NCBI RefSeq assembly: GCF_009741445.1
Contig: NZ_CP046507.1
Coordinates: 4,836,001-4,900,000 of the forward strand
Direction: 5' to 3'
DNA length: 64,000 bases
Source: Mycobacterium avium subsp. avium
GTDB taxonomy: Bacteria > Actinomycetota > Actinomycetes > Mycobacteriales > Mycobacteriaceae
In this document: piece by piece, positions 17,420 through 26,136 of the stretch
Numbering within the stretch: position 1 is the first letter of the stretch
How the letters are laid out: each line of letters starts with the position of its first letter
Made by a program: the position numbers and the translations under genes
The notes under the pieces: generated by a model
The model's input: only the letters and a program-made list of their open reading frames with translations
What the model was told of the DNA's origin: nothing
The model's database searches: none

Positions 17420-18985
17420 CTAACCGGGCAGTTCCTTGCGCAGCACCTTGCCGGTCGGGTTGCGCGGAATGCTCGCCACGATGTTGATGTCGCGTGGCTG
17501 CTCGAACCGCGAGACCCGGTCCTTGAGGTAGTCGTGCAGCTGCGCCGCGTCGACGCCGCTGCCGGGGTGCAGCACCACGAACGCCGCCAGGCGGTGGCCG
17601 AACCGCTCGTCGGGAACGCCGATCACCGCGTTGTCGGCGACGGCGGGGTGCGCGGCGAGCGCGTTCTCCACCGCGCGCGGGTAGACGTTCTCCCCGCCGG
17701 AGATGATCATGTCGTCCTCCCGGCCGACGATGAACAGTCGGCCGGCGTTGTCCAGGTAGCCCATGTCGCCGGTGCTGGTCATGCCGTCGACGACGGTCTT
17801 CCCGCCGCCGTCGGTGTAGCGGGTGCCGGCCAGCTCGCCGCCGACGAAGATGCGCCCGGTCACCCGCGGGCCGACCGGCCGGTTGTTGCGGTCCAGGATC
17901 CGCACCGGGCAGCCGGCGACGGGTTTCCCGACGGTTTCCGGGGCGTCGCGCAGGTCCGCCGGTGTCGCCAGCGCCCCGATGCCCACCTCGGTGGAGCCGT
18001 AGCCGTTGTAGAGGATGTCGCCGTAGGTGTCCATGAACCGCTGTCCCAGCGTGGGATCGAGTCGGTCGCCGCTGGACATCACGACACGCAACTGCGGCAA
18101 CGGATTTCGCGCCCGCACCCGCGGCGGCAGCTCGAGGATGCGGGCCAGCACCACCGGAACTGCGGTGAAGGCGTCGGCCCGGTGCAGCGAGGCCTGGGCC
18201 AGCGCGGCTTCGGCGTCGAAATGGCGATGGGTCAGCACCGTGCCGCCCAGGGCGATGGTGAGCATCAGCATGCCCAGGCCCAACCCGTGAAACATCGGCA
18301 TTGCCACCGAGATTCGCGATCCGGTGCGCAGCCGGGTGCGGTCCAGGATGGTAACCCACACCCCCACCGCGGAGCGCAGCCGCGGGGCGCGCGGCACCCC
18401 CTTGGGTTTCCCGGTGGTCCCCGAGGTCAGCAGCACGATCCGGCCGGGCGCGGCGACGGCCGGTCGCCCGCCGCTCTCCTCGGCGCCGGCGGTGGCCGGG
18501 TCGATGACGGCGACCGCGTCGTCGGCGGCCGCGATCCGCTCGGCGAATTCGTTGTCGGCCACCACCGTCGAGATGTGGTGGGCGCGCAGCGCGGCCGCCA
18601 GCGCGTCACTGCGGAACTCGGTGCTGATCGGGACGACGTCGGCGCCGAGCAGGGTAACCGCGAAAACCGCTGTGACAAAACCGCGTCCGTTGCGGCACAT
18701 GACCCCGACCGCCCGGCCGAGCGCGACGCCGTCGCGGGTCAACCGCCGCGCCAGCGATTCGGTGGCGCGCTGCAGCTCGCGGTAGGACAGCGCGCCGTCG
18801 TCGTCGATGATCGCGGTGCGGCCCGGCCAGCGGGCCGCGGTGACCGCCAACAGCGTGTAGGGGTTGGTGCCGCCGCGGCTCGCCTCGCGAAGCAGCCGCA
18901 GAACCGCCCGCGGCGAGGGTGGGTTGAGCAGACCGGAGCGCACCAGCGCCCGGGCGGCGGTGGGCGCCACCCGTTCAGCGCTCAC
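17420..18985 (-). CDS. FadD-type acyl-CoA synthetase
   Basis: 521-residue AMP-forming ligase. Motifs: LLTSGTTGKPKGVPR near 200, YGSTEVG in A5, GDMGYLDNAGRLFIVGREDDMIISGGENVYPRAVE in A7-A8, and PTGKVLRKELPG at the extreme C-terminus. The N-terminal LLREASRGGTNPYTLLAVTAARWPGRTAIID is typical of mycobacterial FadD proteins that sit beside a reductase-like SDR. GTG 18985 overlaps the end of the upstream SDR (stop 18975) and has GGAGG about six bases upstream. A two-gene operon with the SDR suggests activation then reduction of a fatty acyl group; chain length unknown. Confidence 0.88.
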   Translation of the reverse strand: MSAERVAPTAARALVRSGLLNPPSPRAVLRLLREASRGGTNPYTLLAVTAARWPGRTAIIDDDGALSYRELQRATESLARRLTRDGVALGRAVGVMCRNGRGFVTAVFAVTLLGADVVPISTEFRSDALAAALRAHHISTVVADNEFAERIAAADDAVAVIDPATAGAEESGGRPAVAAPGRIVLLTSGTTGKPKGVPRAPRLRSAVGVWVTILDRTRLRTGSRISVAMPMFHGLGLGMLMLTIALGGTVLTHRHFDAEAALAQASLHRADAFTAVPVVLARILELPPRVRARNPLPQLRVVMSSGDRLDPTLGQRFMDTYGDILYNGYGSTEVGIGALATPADLRDAPETVGKPVAGCPVRILDRNNRPVGPRVTGRIFVGGELAGTRYTDGGGKTVVDGMTSTGDMGYLDNAGRLFIVGREDDMIISGGENVYPRAVENALAAHPAVADNAVIGVPDERFGHRLAAFVVLHPGSGVDAAQLHDYLKDRVSRFEQPRDINIVASIPRNPTGKVLRKELPG

Positions 18986-19877
18986 GGCCGGCCTCCTCGG
19001 CGTCGGTGAAGAACCGGCGATGCCACAGCCGTGCGGCGCGGTCCGCCGGGCCGGCCAGCAGCACCGAGGCCAGCTCGGCCGGCAGCACCCAGGGCGGCTC
19101 GAGGGTGCGCGGCCGCTCGATGACGGCCTTGGCGATGACGTCGGCCGCCTGGTCCGGTGACAGGCCGGGCAGCCGGCCCAAAACCGGTGTGGGCGCGATC
19201 ATCCGGGTCCGGACCAACGCGAAGTAGACCGTGCTGACGTGCACGCCGTCGGCGTGCAATTCGGGGGCCACGCTGCGCAGCCACCGGTCGAAGGCTCCCT
19301 TGGACGCCTGGTAGGCGCCCCACTGCGGACCCGGCACCACCCGCACCCCGACGCTGGACACGTTCACGACGTGCCCGCGGCCGTTGTCGCGCATGGCCGG
19401 TAACAGCCCGAGCAGCAACCGGACCGGCCCCAGGTAGTTGACGTCGATGGTGCGCTGGAAGTCGTGCGGCCGGTCGTACTGGTGATGCAGCGAGCGGCGC
19501 AGCGACTTGCCGGCGTTGCTCACCACGACGTCGAGCGGGCCGTGCTCCTCGGTGATCTGTTTGGTCAGGGCGCTCACCGCGGATTCGTCGGTGAGGTCGG
19601 TCGGGTAGGCGACCGCCCGCCCGCCGCCGGCGTTGATCGCCGCCGTCAGCTCGCCGAGCCGCTCCTCGGAGCGGGCGACCACCAGCACCGTCGCGCCGGC
19701 GGCGGCCGGGCGGCGCGCGGTCGCCTCGCCGATGCCGTAGGAGGCGCCGGTCACCAGGACCGTCCTGCCGCCGACGGCGCCGCGCAACCGGTCCGGGTCC
19801 GACACCCGCGCCGGGTTGGCCACCCGGTCGGCCACCGTGTTGAGGACCTTGTCGAGGGCCTGCGCTATTGCGTTCAC
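18975..19877 (-). CDS. SDR-family protein, acyl-reductase-like
   Basis: About 300 residues: TGASYGIGEATA cofactor motif, NAG (VVSNAGKSL), catalytic Y-x3-K in GAYQASKGAFDRWLRSVAPEL. It has the long C-terminal extension typical of membrane-associated mycobacterial SDRs that resemble fatty acyl-CoA/aldehyde reductases. The start is uncertain: GTG 19877 (VNAIAQALDKVLNTVADRV) is preferred; GTG 19913 would add 12 residues. It overlaps the FadD start by 11 bp. With FadD it may reduce an activated acyl chain. Confidence 0.8.
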   Translation of the reverse strand: MNAIAQALDKVLNTVADRVANPARVSDPDRLRGAVGGRTVLVTGASYGIGEATARRPAAAGATVLVVARSEERLGELTAAINAGGGRAVAYPTDLTDESAVSALTKQITEEHGPLDVVVSNAGKSLRRSLHHQYDRPHDFQRTIDVNYLGPVRLLLGLLPAMRDNGRGHVVNVSSVGVRVVPGPQWGAYQASKGAFDRWLRSVAPELHADGVHVSTVYFALVRTRMIAPTPVLGRLPGLSPDQAADVIAKAVIERPRTLEPPWVLPAELASVLLAGPADRAARLWHRRFFTDAEEAGRER

Positions 19878-20134
19878 CTTCGCCGCCGCATTCGTTCGAG
19901 CCGCCTGAACCACAAGTAGCAGACCACATCCCGGCCGGCCGTCGTGCCCCGGCCCGGATGTTCGCCGAATGCCGGTGCGGCGCACCCGCGCCCGGGGGAT
20001 GGGCACACCCGCCGGATGCGCGCCGCGCGCAACCGATCTCAGCCGTCCGCCCGGGCGGCGGCGCATTTATGAGAACACGGTAATTTCAGCGTTTCCTGGG
20101 TTTAAGCGGCGTGTCGGCTGGGCACAATGGCGAC

Positions 20135-20878
20135 ATGTTGGCACGCCATGTCATTCGTTCTCTCGGTTCAGCACTAGTTATGGCAGCCTCGGGTGTGGCC
20201 GCGTCGGCGGTGTCCGGTTCGGTCATCCCCACCGCTGCGGCCCAATGTCCGGACGTGCAAGTGGTCTTCGCGCGGGGCACCGGTGAAGCCCCCGGCGTCG
20301 GCCCCACCGGACAGGCCTTCGTCGACGCCCTGCACCAACGCGTGGGGGGCCGCTCCTTCGACGTCTACCCGGTCAACTACCCGGCCACCGATCAGTGGGA
20401 CACAGGCATCGACGGCATCCGGGACGCCGGCGCACACGTCGTCTCGATGGCCCACGACTGCCCCAACACCAAGATGGTGCTCGGCGGCTACTCGCAGGGC
20501 GCGGCCGTGATGGGCTTCGTCACCTCGCCGGCCGTGCCCGACGGCATCGACCCGGCCACCGTGCCCAAACCCCTCACCCCGGACGTCGCCAACCACGTCT
20601 CCTCGGTCGTGCTGTTCGGCATGCCCAACGTGCGCGCGATGAACTTCCTCGGCGAACCGCCCGTGGTCATCGGTCCGCTCTTCCAGGACAAGACCCTCAA
20701 GGTGTGCGCCACCGAGGACCCGGTGTGCTCGGACGGCATGAACTTCGCCGCCCACGACACCTACGCCGACGACGGCGCCATGATCGACAAGGGCGTCTCC
20801 TTCGCCTCCAGCCACCTCGGCCTCGGCGGTCCCGGCGCGGCGTCGGTCGCCTCCGGGCACGGCAATTTCGGGGAGTGA
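20135..20878 (+). CDS. secreted cutinase-family serine esterase
   Basis: 247 residues with a Sec signal peptide (hydrophobic core LGSALVMAASGVAASAVSGSV, cleavage likely after AAA36). The mature enzyme starts QCPDVQVVFARGTGE. Catalytic Ser120 lies in GGYSQGA, Asp195 in CATEDPVC, and His207 in NFAAHDTY; Cys pairs typical of the family are present. Mycobacterial cutinase-like proteins (CFP21/Cut group) hydrolyse esters, lipids or phospholipids at the surface. ATG 20135 was chosen as the residue directly before the signal peptide. Monocistronic, with a CACAAT -10-like element about 13 bp upstream. Confidence 0.92.
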   Translation: MLARHVIRSLGSALVMAASGVAASAVSGSVIPTAAAQCPDVQVVFARGTGEAPGVGPTGQAFVDALHQRVGGRSFDVYPVNYPATDQWDTGIDGIRDAGAHVVSMAHDCPNTKMVLGGYSQGAAVMGFVTSPAVPDGIDPATVPKPLTPDVANHVSSVVLFGMPNVRAMNFLGEPPVVIGPLFQDKTLKVCATEDPVCSDGMNFAAHDTYADDGAMIDKGVSFASSHLGLGGPGAASVASGHGNFGE

Positions 20879-20893
20879 GCGCACCGCGGGCCG

Positions 20894-22300
20894 CTAGTCC
20901 CCGATGAACCCCTTGGTGCGCATCAGCGCGTCGGCCAGATATCCGTCGTGCGGGAGGCCCGGGGCGGTCGACCACGTCGGGCGCCCGCGGTAGACGCTGC
21001 CGATGGTCGGCTCGGCGACCAGGGCGTCGATCAGTGTGTCGTCGCCGGTGATCGCGGTGACCACCAGTGAGCGCCGCAGCGGCGCGAGCGCCGCGGCCCG
21101 CCCGCCCTCGCGCGACCAGCCCGTCACCCACACGCACGGGAAGGGCAGCTCGAGGTTGAGCAGTTCCGGGTCCGGCTCGGTCAGCACGTGTACGGCCGGG
21201 CGCAGCGCGGCCTGCCCGCCGCCGAGGTCGGCGACCACCTGGTCGGCCCCCAGCAGCGGCGTCGCCCCGGCGGCCTTGGCCGCCAGGTAGTTCGCCAGGG
21301 TGCGCGCCCGCGGCAGCGGCAGGGTCGGCAGCATCGCCCGCTCGTCGTCGGCGGGCAGCGGCTCGATCGCGGCGAGCCGCTCCGCGACGGCCGCGGCCAG
21401 CGGCGCCGGATCACCCTCGTAGAGCACCGCGGTGGCGTTGACGCACGCCATCCCGCCGTGGCGGGCGACCGAGTCGACGACGACGTCGAGGCACTCCCGC
21501 CAGTCCTGCTCGGCGGTGATGACGATCTTGCTGCGGCCGGGGCCGTTCACGATCACCGCCGGATCGGCGGCGTACTTGTCCACCACGCGTTGCCCGCCGT
21601 ACACCATGGCCAGGTCGGCCGAGGCGATGATCTCGTCGGCCCCGGCGTGGTCGGTGGGCAGGTAGACGACGTCGTGCGGGCGAAATCCCGCCTGCCGCAA
21701 CGCCGTCACCAGCCGGTGCCCGGTCAGCGGCTCGCGCCGCGAGGGGCGCACCGCCACCCGGTAGCCCAGCGCCAGCACCTGCGGCCACAGCCCGTGCACC
21801 CCGGGCCCGTTTCCGGCGGCATGCACGGCGAACACCTCGCCGCGCCGCACCCACAGCGCACCGCCCCCACGGACGCGCGGCTCGCGCCAGTCCGGCACCG
21901 CCCCAGCCGGCCGCGCCGAGGCCACCGCGTCGAACGCGCCGGCCAGGCCGTCGGCCACACCGCGCGCCGCGGCGCGGGTGATCGCCACGGGCAACCCCGA
22001 AATCCGGGCGGCCAAACCGGCGTACGCCTCGAAATCGAGTCCGGCGATCACCCCGTCGGTGAACACCTCGGCGGCCCGCGACAGCGCCGCCCGCCGGTCG
22101 GCGGGCGGCAGCGGCGCGGCCTTGCGTTGCGCACCGAGCGTGCGCGAAACATACAGCGGCGGAACGAGACTCAGTCGCGCGACGGCCACCCCGGCGGTGG
22201 TGGTGACGGTTTCGGTGTTGCGGGTCCGGTAGTCGCCGTCGGGTCCTAGCGCATCAAGATACAGAAGATCGCCTGCGCTGCAAGGGTTTTCATCCGTCAC
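20894..22300 (-). CDS. acyl-CoA reductase/aldehyde dehydrogenase-like protein (EhpG/LuxC-like)
   Basis: 468-residue aldehyde-dehydrogenase-fold protein. The nucleophilic cysteine sits in RHGGMACVNATA; NAD-binding features include FAVHAAGNGPGVHGLWPQVLALGYRVAVRPSRREP. The sequence is nearer LuxC-like acyl reductases than ordinary ALDH. The partner downstream of the same promoter (22303-23391) is an adenylating enzyme, the arrangement I remember for EhpF/EhpG in phenazine acid reduction and LuxE/LuxC in bioluminescence. Together they could reduce a carboxylate to an aldehyde. GTG 22300 begins 3 bp after the stop of the ligase. It converges on the cutinase. Confidence 0.82.
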   Translation of the reverse strand: MTDENPCSAGDLLYLDALGPDGDYRTRNTETVTTTAGVAVARLSLVPPLYVSRTLGAQRKAAPLPPADRRAALSRAAEVFTDGVIAGLDFEAYAGLAARISGLPVAITRAAARGVADGLAGAFDAVASARPAGAVPDWREPRVRGGGALWVRRGEVFAVHAAGNGPGVHGLWPQVLALGYRVAVRPSRREPLTGHRLVTALRQAGFRPHDVVYLPTDHAGADEIIASADLAMVYGGQRVVDKYAADPAVIVNGPGRSKIVITAEQDWRECLDVVVDSVARHGGMACVNATAVLYEGDPAPLAAAVAERLAAIEPLPADDERAMLPTLPLPRARTLANYLAAKAAGATPLLGADQVVADLGGGQAALRPAVHVLTEPDPELLNLELPFPCVWVTGWSREGGRAAALAPLRRSLVVTAITGDDTLIDALVAEPTIGSVYRGRPTWSTAPGLPHDGYLADALMRTKGFIGD

Positions 22301-22302
22301 GC

Positions 22303-23391
22303 TCAGTACACGCCCTCGATGACGGTCTCACCCTCGAAGCTTTGCACGGGCCGCACCTCGCTGAGCGAGTCGCTGAGCTCACCCGCCGGGCCGGGCCTGC
22401 GGACGGCCAGGTCGCGCTCCAGGTTGTTCGGGATGAACATGGTCCTGCTGAGGTGGTGCATCACCACCTGCCCGGGCTGCCCGTAGCGCACCCGTTCGCC
22501 GGTGTCGGGGTCGACCACCCAGAACACGACGTAGGGGGTGCGGGGGTCGAAGACGAACGTATCGCCGTCGGTGCGGGTGACCGCCTGCGAGAGCACCATG
22601 GTGCTGCCGAAGGCCATGGTGATCGTGGTCCGCGGGAAGATGCCGCGCAGCAGGTCGAGGGTGTCGGCGTCAACGTGCGCGCCGCTGAGCAACAGGTAGC
22701 CGATCTTGGCGTCGACCAGCTCGACCACCCGGTCGTCGCGGGCCATCGCCGTCAGCAGCGGACCGGTGGTGTGCAGGTTCGCCACGTCCTGGGTCTGCAG
22801 CACGAACACGGCCTGCTCGACGACGTGCTCGACATAGCCGGCCACGTCCGCGGCGGCGTCGCGGGCGGCGAGCTTCTTGACCCAGCGCGGGTCGATGTCG
22901 ACGGCGTGGAACACCGCGCCGAGCCGCTGGGACACCAGCCGGGAGAAGTAGCCGACACCGTGCGGGCCGCTCGGCATCATGCACAGGAAGCCTTCGCCGC
23001 GGCGAAACCCGCCGGCCGCGAAGTCCTCGGTCTGCCAGTCGACGACCTGGGCGACCCAATCCGGCATCTGCACGGTGCGTTTCGGTGCGCCGGTGGTGCC
23101 GCCGGATTCGAAGATCAGCGGGCGGTCCTGGGCCGGATAGCCGCGCGGGATGAGATCGCCCACCGCGACGTGGCGCAGTTCGTTGACCAGGTTCGGAAAC
23201 CTGCGCAAGTCGTCGAACGTGTGCACGTCGGTCAACGGGTCGAAGCTCAGCGTCCGGGCGGTCCGCAGCCAGAACGGCGAACCGGTGTCCGCCCCGAAGT
23301 GCCAGGCGATCACGGCGCGCAGGTAGGCCTCGGGGTCGTCGACCGGTGCGGCTCGCGGCACGTCCAACAACGAGAAGTCGATCCCGGTCAT
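22303..23391 (-). CDS. adenylating enzyme, EhpF/phenylacetate-CoA-ligase-like
   Basis: 362 residues with an ANL-type phosphate loop ESGGTTGAPKRT near residue 125 and a short C-terminal region, unlike full-length FadD proteins. This matches the family often named phenazine antibiotic biosynthesis protein (EhpF), which adenylates an aromatic or fatty acid for the partner reductase. ATG 23391 (MTGIDFSLLDVP) is the conservative start. An in-frame GTG at 23493 would add 34 residues, including NENPCEITQY, which oddly resembles the N-terminus of the reductase (TDENPCSAG). Co-transcribed with the reductase, 2-bp gap. Substrate unknown; the pair is most simply read as a split carboxylic acid reductase. 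Confidence 0.8.
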   Translation of the reverse strand: MTGIDFSLLDVPRAAPVDDPEAYLRAVIAWHFGADTGSPFWLRTARTLSFDPLTDVHTFDDLRRFPNLVNELRHVAVGDLIPRGYPAQDRPLIFESGGTTGAPKRTVQMPDWVAQVVDWQTEDFAAGGFRRGEGFLCMMPSGPHGVGYFSRLVSQRLGAVFHAVDIDPRWVKKLAARDAAADVAGYVEHVVEQAVFVLQTQDVANLHTTGPLLTAMARDDRVVELVDAKIGYLLLSGAHVDADTLDLLRGIFPRTTITMAFGSTMVLSQAVTRTDGDTFVFDPRTPYVVFWVVDPDTGERVRYGQPGQVVMHHLSRTMFIPNNLERDLAVRRPGPAGELSDSLSEVRPVQSFEGETVIEGVY

Positions 23392-23457
23392 GCCGTCGAT
23401 CCTGTCCCATCGGCGGGCCGTCCGCCAAGGATCCCCGCCGCCGGCGCAGGCGCTGTA

Positions 23458-23473
23458 TTGTGTTATTTCACAA
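23458..23473. promoter_or_regulatory. inverted repeat upstream of the carboxylate-reductase pair
   Basis: TTGTG-N6-CACAA with an AT-rich spacer (TTATTT), 67 bp upstream of the ligase ATG in an otherwise GC-rich stretch. Looks like an operator or promoter element; the regulator is unknown. If the longer GTG start at 23493 is used, this would lie inside the coding frame. Confidence 0.45.
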
Positions 23474-23520
23474 GGATTTTCATTGGTGTGCACGCGATGT
23501 TCAACGCGGCGCCGCGTTGC

Positions 23521-24285
23521 CTAGCGGCCGGATGCGGCCGTCATCGCCTCGTTGAAACCGGGGTAGATGTCGTCGAAGGTGCCGTCCCGCTCGGCGAAGC
23601 GGAAGGCCTTGACCCGCTCCACGACGATCTCGTCGGCCTGGGGTTGGGTCTGCAGCAGCGTCATGGTCTCGGTGATGTACTCGTCCAGCGGCATCGCCCG
23701 GGGGTCGAATCCGCGCTCGCCCTGCAGCGCGGTCTGCACCTGGGGCGGGATGATCTCGATCACCTGAACCGGGGTCTCGCGCAGCTGGAAGCGCAGCGAT
23801 TGGGTGTAGGAGTGCAGCGCCGCCTTGCTGGCACAGTAGGTCGGGGTCAGCGCGCTGGGCATGAACGCCAGCCCGGAGGTGACGTTGAGGATCGCGGCGT
23901 GCGGTCGGCGCAGCAGCGCCGGCAACAGCGTCGCGATGAGCCGGATGGGGCCCAGCAGGTTCACCGCCAGGGTCTGCTCGGCCAGACCGGCATTGCCGCT
24001 GATGAGGTCCTCGACCCGTTGCATGCCGGCGTTGTTGACCACCACGTTGAGGTCCGGGTAGTGGTCGGTGACCTCGGTGGCGAATCGCCGGATGTCCGCG
24101 GGATCCCCCAGATCGAGCGACAGGGTCTGGATGCCCGGGTTCGCCTCGGCGACCGCCCGCAGTTGCTCGCCGCGCCGGGCGGCGATGATCACCCGGTTGC
24201 CCAGCCGGTGGAACGCTTCGGCCAGGCCGCGGCCGATTCCGGTGCCGCCGCCGGTGACCAACACGGTGTTCCCCGTCATCTGCAT
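23521..24285 (-). CDS. SDR-family oxidoreductase (DltE-like)
   Basis: 254 residues: TGGGTGIG cofactor site, NNAG (VVVNNAGMQ), TSGLAF then Y-x3-K in YCASKAALHSYTQSLR, and the bipartite C-terminal pattern of DltE-like SDRs. ATG 24285 is preceded by GAAGGAG at good spacing. It lies 129 bp upstream of the adenylating-enzyme start on the same strand, so it may be co-transcribed with the EhpF/EhpG-like pair. It could reduce the aldehyde product further, but this is inference. Confidence 0.85.
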   Translation of the reverse strand: MQMTGNTVLVTGGGTGIGRGLAEAFHRLGNRVIIAARRGEQLRAVAEANPGIQTLSLDLGDPADIRRFATEVTDHYPDLNVVVNNAGMQRVEDLISGNAGLAEQTLAVNLLGPIRLIATLLPALLRRPHAAILNVTSGLAFMPSALTPTYCASKAALHSYTQSLRFQLRETPVQVIEIIPPQVQTALQGERGFDPRAMPLDEYITETMTLLQTQPQADEIVVERVKAFRFAERDGTFDDIYPGFNEAMTAASGR

Positions 24286-24436
24286 CGCGGTTCTCCTTCG
24301 CTCTGAGTGCGCCGGTTCGACCCCTACTCGACCGACGTTGCGGATGCCCCAATGCGAAGCGGGCTAACCACGAATCCTGCCCCCACGGCGGCCGCTCCGA
24401 TAGTGTCCGCGGGCCGCATGCCCTCGCGGCCCGGTC

Positions 24437-25390
24437 TCAGGCGGCGGCGCGGTTGTGCAGCCGGCGCGGGTCGACGCCGGCCCGGCTCCACGCCTGCGCC
24501 GCCCACGGCGTGTAGAGCACCCGCACCGGCAGCCGGTTGATCAGCGGATTGAGCGCCCGCATCAGCGCGGCGAAACGCTGAAACCGCTTCTCCTTCTTGG
24601 CATCCCAGCGCAGTTGGCACACCTCGCGCATCTGCGGCGGCAGGGTTCCGACCACCACCAGGCGGGCGTAGGCGTTCAGCGGCGCCGAAACGATTTTCCA
24701 GACGGGCCGCGGCATCCAGCGCGGACCCGGTATGCCCTTGCGGAGGTAGCCGGTGCCGTACAGCACGGTTTTGTGCGGCACGAACCGGTCGAGCATCTCG
24801 TCCCAGTAGGCCAGGAAGTCGTCGTAGGTCTGCGGTTGCCCGCGGTCGCTGACGCCGTAGAGGCTGTACCAGACCTTGCCCTCGTTGAAGATCTGCTCCT
24901 TCTCGGCCCGGGTCAGCCGGCGGATGAAGGTGTCGGTGTTGTAGATGACCTGGTCGACGAAGCTGGCGTGCGCCCAGTAGAACAGCTCCGGGTTCAGCGC
25001 GTGATACCTGGACCCGTCGCTGATGGTGCCCTTGATGGTCTTGTGGAAGTCGCGGACCTTGCGGCCCCATTCCTGGGGATCGTCGGAGTAGACGGTGTTC
25101 ATCAGCGGAGGCGCGGTCCGCTTGGCCCGGCCGAGCGTGTCGCTGAAGATCACCGAGTGGTCCAGCACGCCCTGGGCGAGCTGCTCGATGCAGTTCTCCA
25201 CGCCGGCGGTGCGCTGGAATCCGAACAGCTGGGTCCGGTTGTCGCCGTAGAACTTCCAGATCAACGAATCGGGTCCCAGCCGCGGCGCGTCGGCGGCGTC
25301 GCGGGCCGACCAGTCCGGCCCGTCGGTGGGCATCGGCACCGCCTCGCGCACGCCGTTGTCGAAATCCCATGCCGCCCGCTGCGCAGTCAC
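24437..25390 (-). CDS. MpaB/DUF2236-family oxygenase-like protein
   Basis: 317 residues of the DUF2236 (MpaB/latex-clearing-like) family, a helical heme or metal protein group. The features I rely on are LIWKFYGDNRTQLFG, the conserved region around HALNPELFYWAHASFVDQVIYNTDTFIRRL (histidines likely involved in cofactor binding), and the C-terminal RVLYTPWAAQAW. GTG 25390 follows GAGGAGG at ideal spacing; longer forms enter the operator region. It is divergent from the TetR gene with a near-perfect operator between, so it is probably that regulator's target. Substrate unknown; mycobacteria carry many paralogues. Confidence 0.8.
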   Translation of the reverse strand: MTAQRAAWDFDNGVREAVPMPTDGPDWSARDAADAPRLGPDSLIWKFYGDNRTQLFGFQRTAGVENCIEQLAQGVLDHSVIFSDTLGRAKRTAPPLMNTVYSDDPQEWGRKVRDFHKTIKGTISDGSRYHALNPELFYWAHASFVDQVIYNTDTFIRRLTRAEKEQIFNEGKVWYSLYGVSDRGQPQTYDDFLAYWDEMLDRFVPHKTVLYGTGYLRKGIPGPRWMPRPVWKIVSAPLNAYARLVVVGTLPPQMREVCQLRWDAKKEKRFQRFAALMRALNPLINRLPVRVLYTPWAAQAWSRAGVDPRRLHNRAAA

Positions 25391-25434
25391 CCAACCTCCT
25401 CGGCCGATACGGCAAAACCTAACGATGAACCAGA

Positions 25435-25458
25435 GAAACAAATTAGTATCTTTGTTTC
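25435..25458. promoter_or_regulatory. TetR-type operator in the MpaB/TetR divergent region
   Basis: Perfect 8-bp arms GAAACAAA and TTTGTTTC separated by 8 bp. It is 45 bp upstream of the MpaB start and 44 bp upstream of the TetR start, in a locally AT-rich patch. The position is ideal for repression of both genes by the adjacent TetR protein. Confidence 0.72.
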
Positions 25459-25501
25459 ATGATAACATCGGTTCGTCCAGACCGCCGTGGGGGTGTGAGC
25501 C

Positions 25502-26095
25502 ATGCAGAGCCACCGCGCGGACGCCGCTGCGGGCGAGCGGACCGATCTGGACCGCCTCATCCTGGACACCGCGCGCGGCGTGTTCGAGACCTACGGCGTG
25601 CGGCGCGCCAACATCGACGACGTCGCCGCCCGGGCCGGGGTCAGCCGCAGCACCATCTACCGGCGGTTTCCCACCAAGGAGAACCTGTTCGGCCAGGTGG
25701 TGCGCCGCGAGGCCGAGCTCTTCTTCAGCACCCTGGACCAGGCGACCGCCGGATGCGATCCCCAGCAGGCGGTGATCGAGGCCTTCGCGCTGGGGGTGCG
25801 ACTGGTCAAGGACTCCGCGCTGTATTCGCGGATCGCCGAGAGCGAGCCCGAACTGTTCGGGCTGTTTTCCCGCTCGCAGGTGTTCCCGATCCGCCAGTTC
25901 GCCGACGGCATCGCGCACACGCTGCGGCGGTGCGGCGCCGAGCAGGCCGAGCCGGACCTGGACAACATCGCCGACATCCTGCTGCGCGTCGCGCTGGGCA
26001 TCATCGTCTTCCCCACCGACCGGCTGGACACCGCGGACCCCGCGGCCGTGCGCGACTACGCCGCCCGCTACTTGGTGCCGATCATCGGCCGCTGA
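25502..26095 (+). CDS. TetR-family transcriptional regulator
   Basis: 197 residues. N-terminal helix-turn-helix: RLILDTARGVFETYGVRRANIDDVAARAGVSRSTIYRRFPTKENLF, residues about 18-63. The C-terminal ligand-binding domain is variable with no recognisable ligand. It is divergent from the MpaB-like oxygenase with a 24-bp inverted repeat between them, so local repression and autoregulation are likely. ATG 25502 is the only sensible start before the DNA-binding domain. Confidence 0.9.
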   Translation: MQSHRADAAAGERTDLDRLILDTARGVFETYGVRRANIDDVAARAGVSRSTIYRRFPTKENLFGQVVRREAELFFSTLDQATAGCDPQQAVIEAFALGVRLVKDSALYSRIAESEPELFGLFSRSQVFPIRQFADGIAHTLRRCGAEQAEPDLDNIADILLRVALGIIVFPTDRLDTADPAAVRDYAARYLVPIIGR

Positions 26096-26136
26096 CCCGG
26101 CCCGCAGTGTCGGGCACCTGAATTAGCCTGATAGCC

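Noticed and set aside
24312..24330. GGTTCGACCCC resembling a tRNA T-arm
   Set aside because: No acceptor, anticodon or D-arm pairing could be drawn around it.
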